From Planctomycetales bacterium (GTDB taxonomy: Bacteria; Planctomycetota; SBBH01): a stretch of DNA of 21,257 nt. Location: assembly GCA_005239795.1 (NCBI GenBank), contig SBBH01000139.1, positions 1 through 21,257 of the forward strand. The letters are read 5' to 3'. Shown here in pieces: positions 21,187-21,257 of this stretch. A program made the position numbers and the translations under genes. Below the pieces are notes generated by a model, which ran no database searches, was not told the DNA's origin, and saw only the letters and a program-made list of their open reading frames with translations. Position 1 is the stretch's first letter; each line of letters begins with the position of its first letter.

Positions 21187-21257
21187 CTAAGCCGTCAAAC
21201 GCCGGATTGCAGAGCAAATCTCGGGAGCGCCGGCTCGTTGATTCCCCCCCCCCCGAC
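21187..21257 (-). CDS. possible C-terminal end of a gene entering from the right
   Basis: On the minus strand one frame is open from the window edge to TAG at 21189-21187 and would end ...PEICSAIRRLTA. It is too short to identify, and the frame crosses an 11-base homopolymer, so it may be chance. Confidence 0.2.
   Translation of the reverse strand, partial: RGGGNQRAGAPEICSAIRRLTA
21244..21254. repeat. homopolymer of 11 C
   Basis: A run of 11 C lies 3 bases from the right edge. It could be a slippage-prone tract or a sequencing/assembly feature at a contig end. Confidence 0.8.

Noticed and set aside
1..21257. CRISPR arrays, tRNA/rRNA genes, integrases or transposases
   Set aside because: No regularly spaced repeats, no cloverleaf or rRNA-like sequence, and no recombinase motifs were seen; the two inverted-repeat elements carry no gene.

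Overview
The window is GC-rich, gene-dense DNA from a diderm (Gram-negative type) bacterium: it encodes several outer-membrane-type lipoproteins, including a YcfL/LpoB pair, and a Tad/Flp pilus assembly locus. I cannot place it firmly. The mix of a DUF1570-like exported metallopeptidase, HEAT and TPR proteins, an FHA-fused CpaF and FliK/FlhB-like orphans suggests a Planctomycetota- or Deltaproteobacteria-like lineage, probably a metagenome-derived contig.

Layout. (1) 151-3067, minus: an exported HExxH metallopeptidase, a FliK-like protein and a stand-alone FlhB C-terminal-like protein, with overlapping start/stop codons. (2) 3240-5628, plus: three lipoproteins, YcfL-like, LpoB-like and a TPR-containing COG3014-like protein, closed by a strong hairpin and a dispersed palindromic repeat. 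(3) 5800-7042, plus: two adjacent exported proteins (a small unknown and a HEAT-repeat protein). Each is interrupted by an in-frame TGA right after its signal peptide, and each carries the same 15-nt hairpin exactly 13 nt after that TGA. This is best read as two selenoproteins with bacterial SECIS elements. (4) 7039-17909, minus: a Tad/Flp operon running right to left: Flp pilin, prepilin peptidase CpaA/TadV, TadE, TadG-like, second TadE-like, an unknown membrane protein, CpaB/RcpC, FHA-CpaF/TadA, TadB, TadC and an FHA membrane protein. Two related 18-bp inverted-repeat elements sit at operon junctions, and two prepilin-like genes have N-termini encoded by word-repeat DNA. (5) 17910-18373: an AT-rich leader and an orphan ORF. 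(6) 18366-21177, minus: a soluble GAF-PAS histidine kinase, an HDOD protein and a small HD-GYP N-terminal-like protein, upstream of the pilus genes on the same strand.

The most notable item is the Sec cassette pair at 5800-7042. The proteins are otherwise unrelated, yet both have the layout signal peptide, (K/R)LxA, one residue, U, G, hairpin encoding PGAGA. Predicted type I cleavage after LxA would put selenocysteine at mature residue 2. TGA cannot be globally reassigned here, because many neighbouring genes end with it. SelA, SelB, SelD and tRNA-Sec are not in the window, so the recoding call rests on the sequence alone.

Functionally the window combines envelope peptidoglycan-synthase control (LpoB cluster), exported selenoproteins of unknown role, and surface pili with forkhead-associated (phosphothreonine-type) modules and a nearby two-component/HDOD signalling group. 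The Tad secretin (CpaC/RcpA) and TadZ/CpaE are absent from the window and must lie elsewhere, if present.
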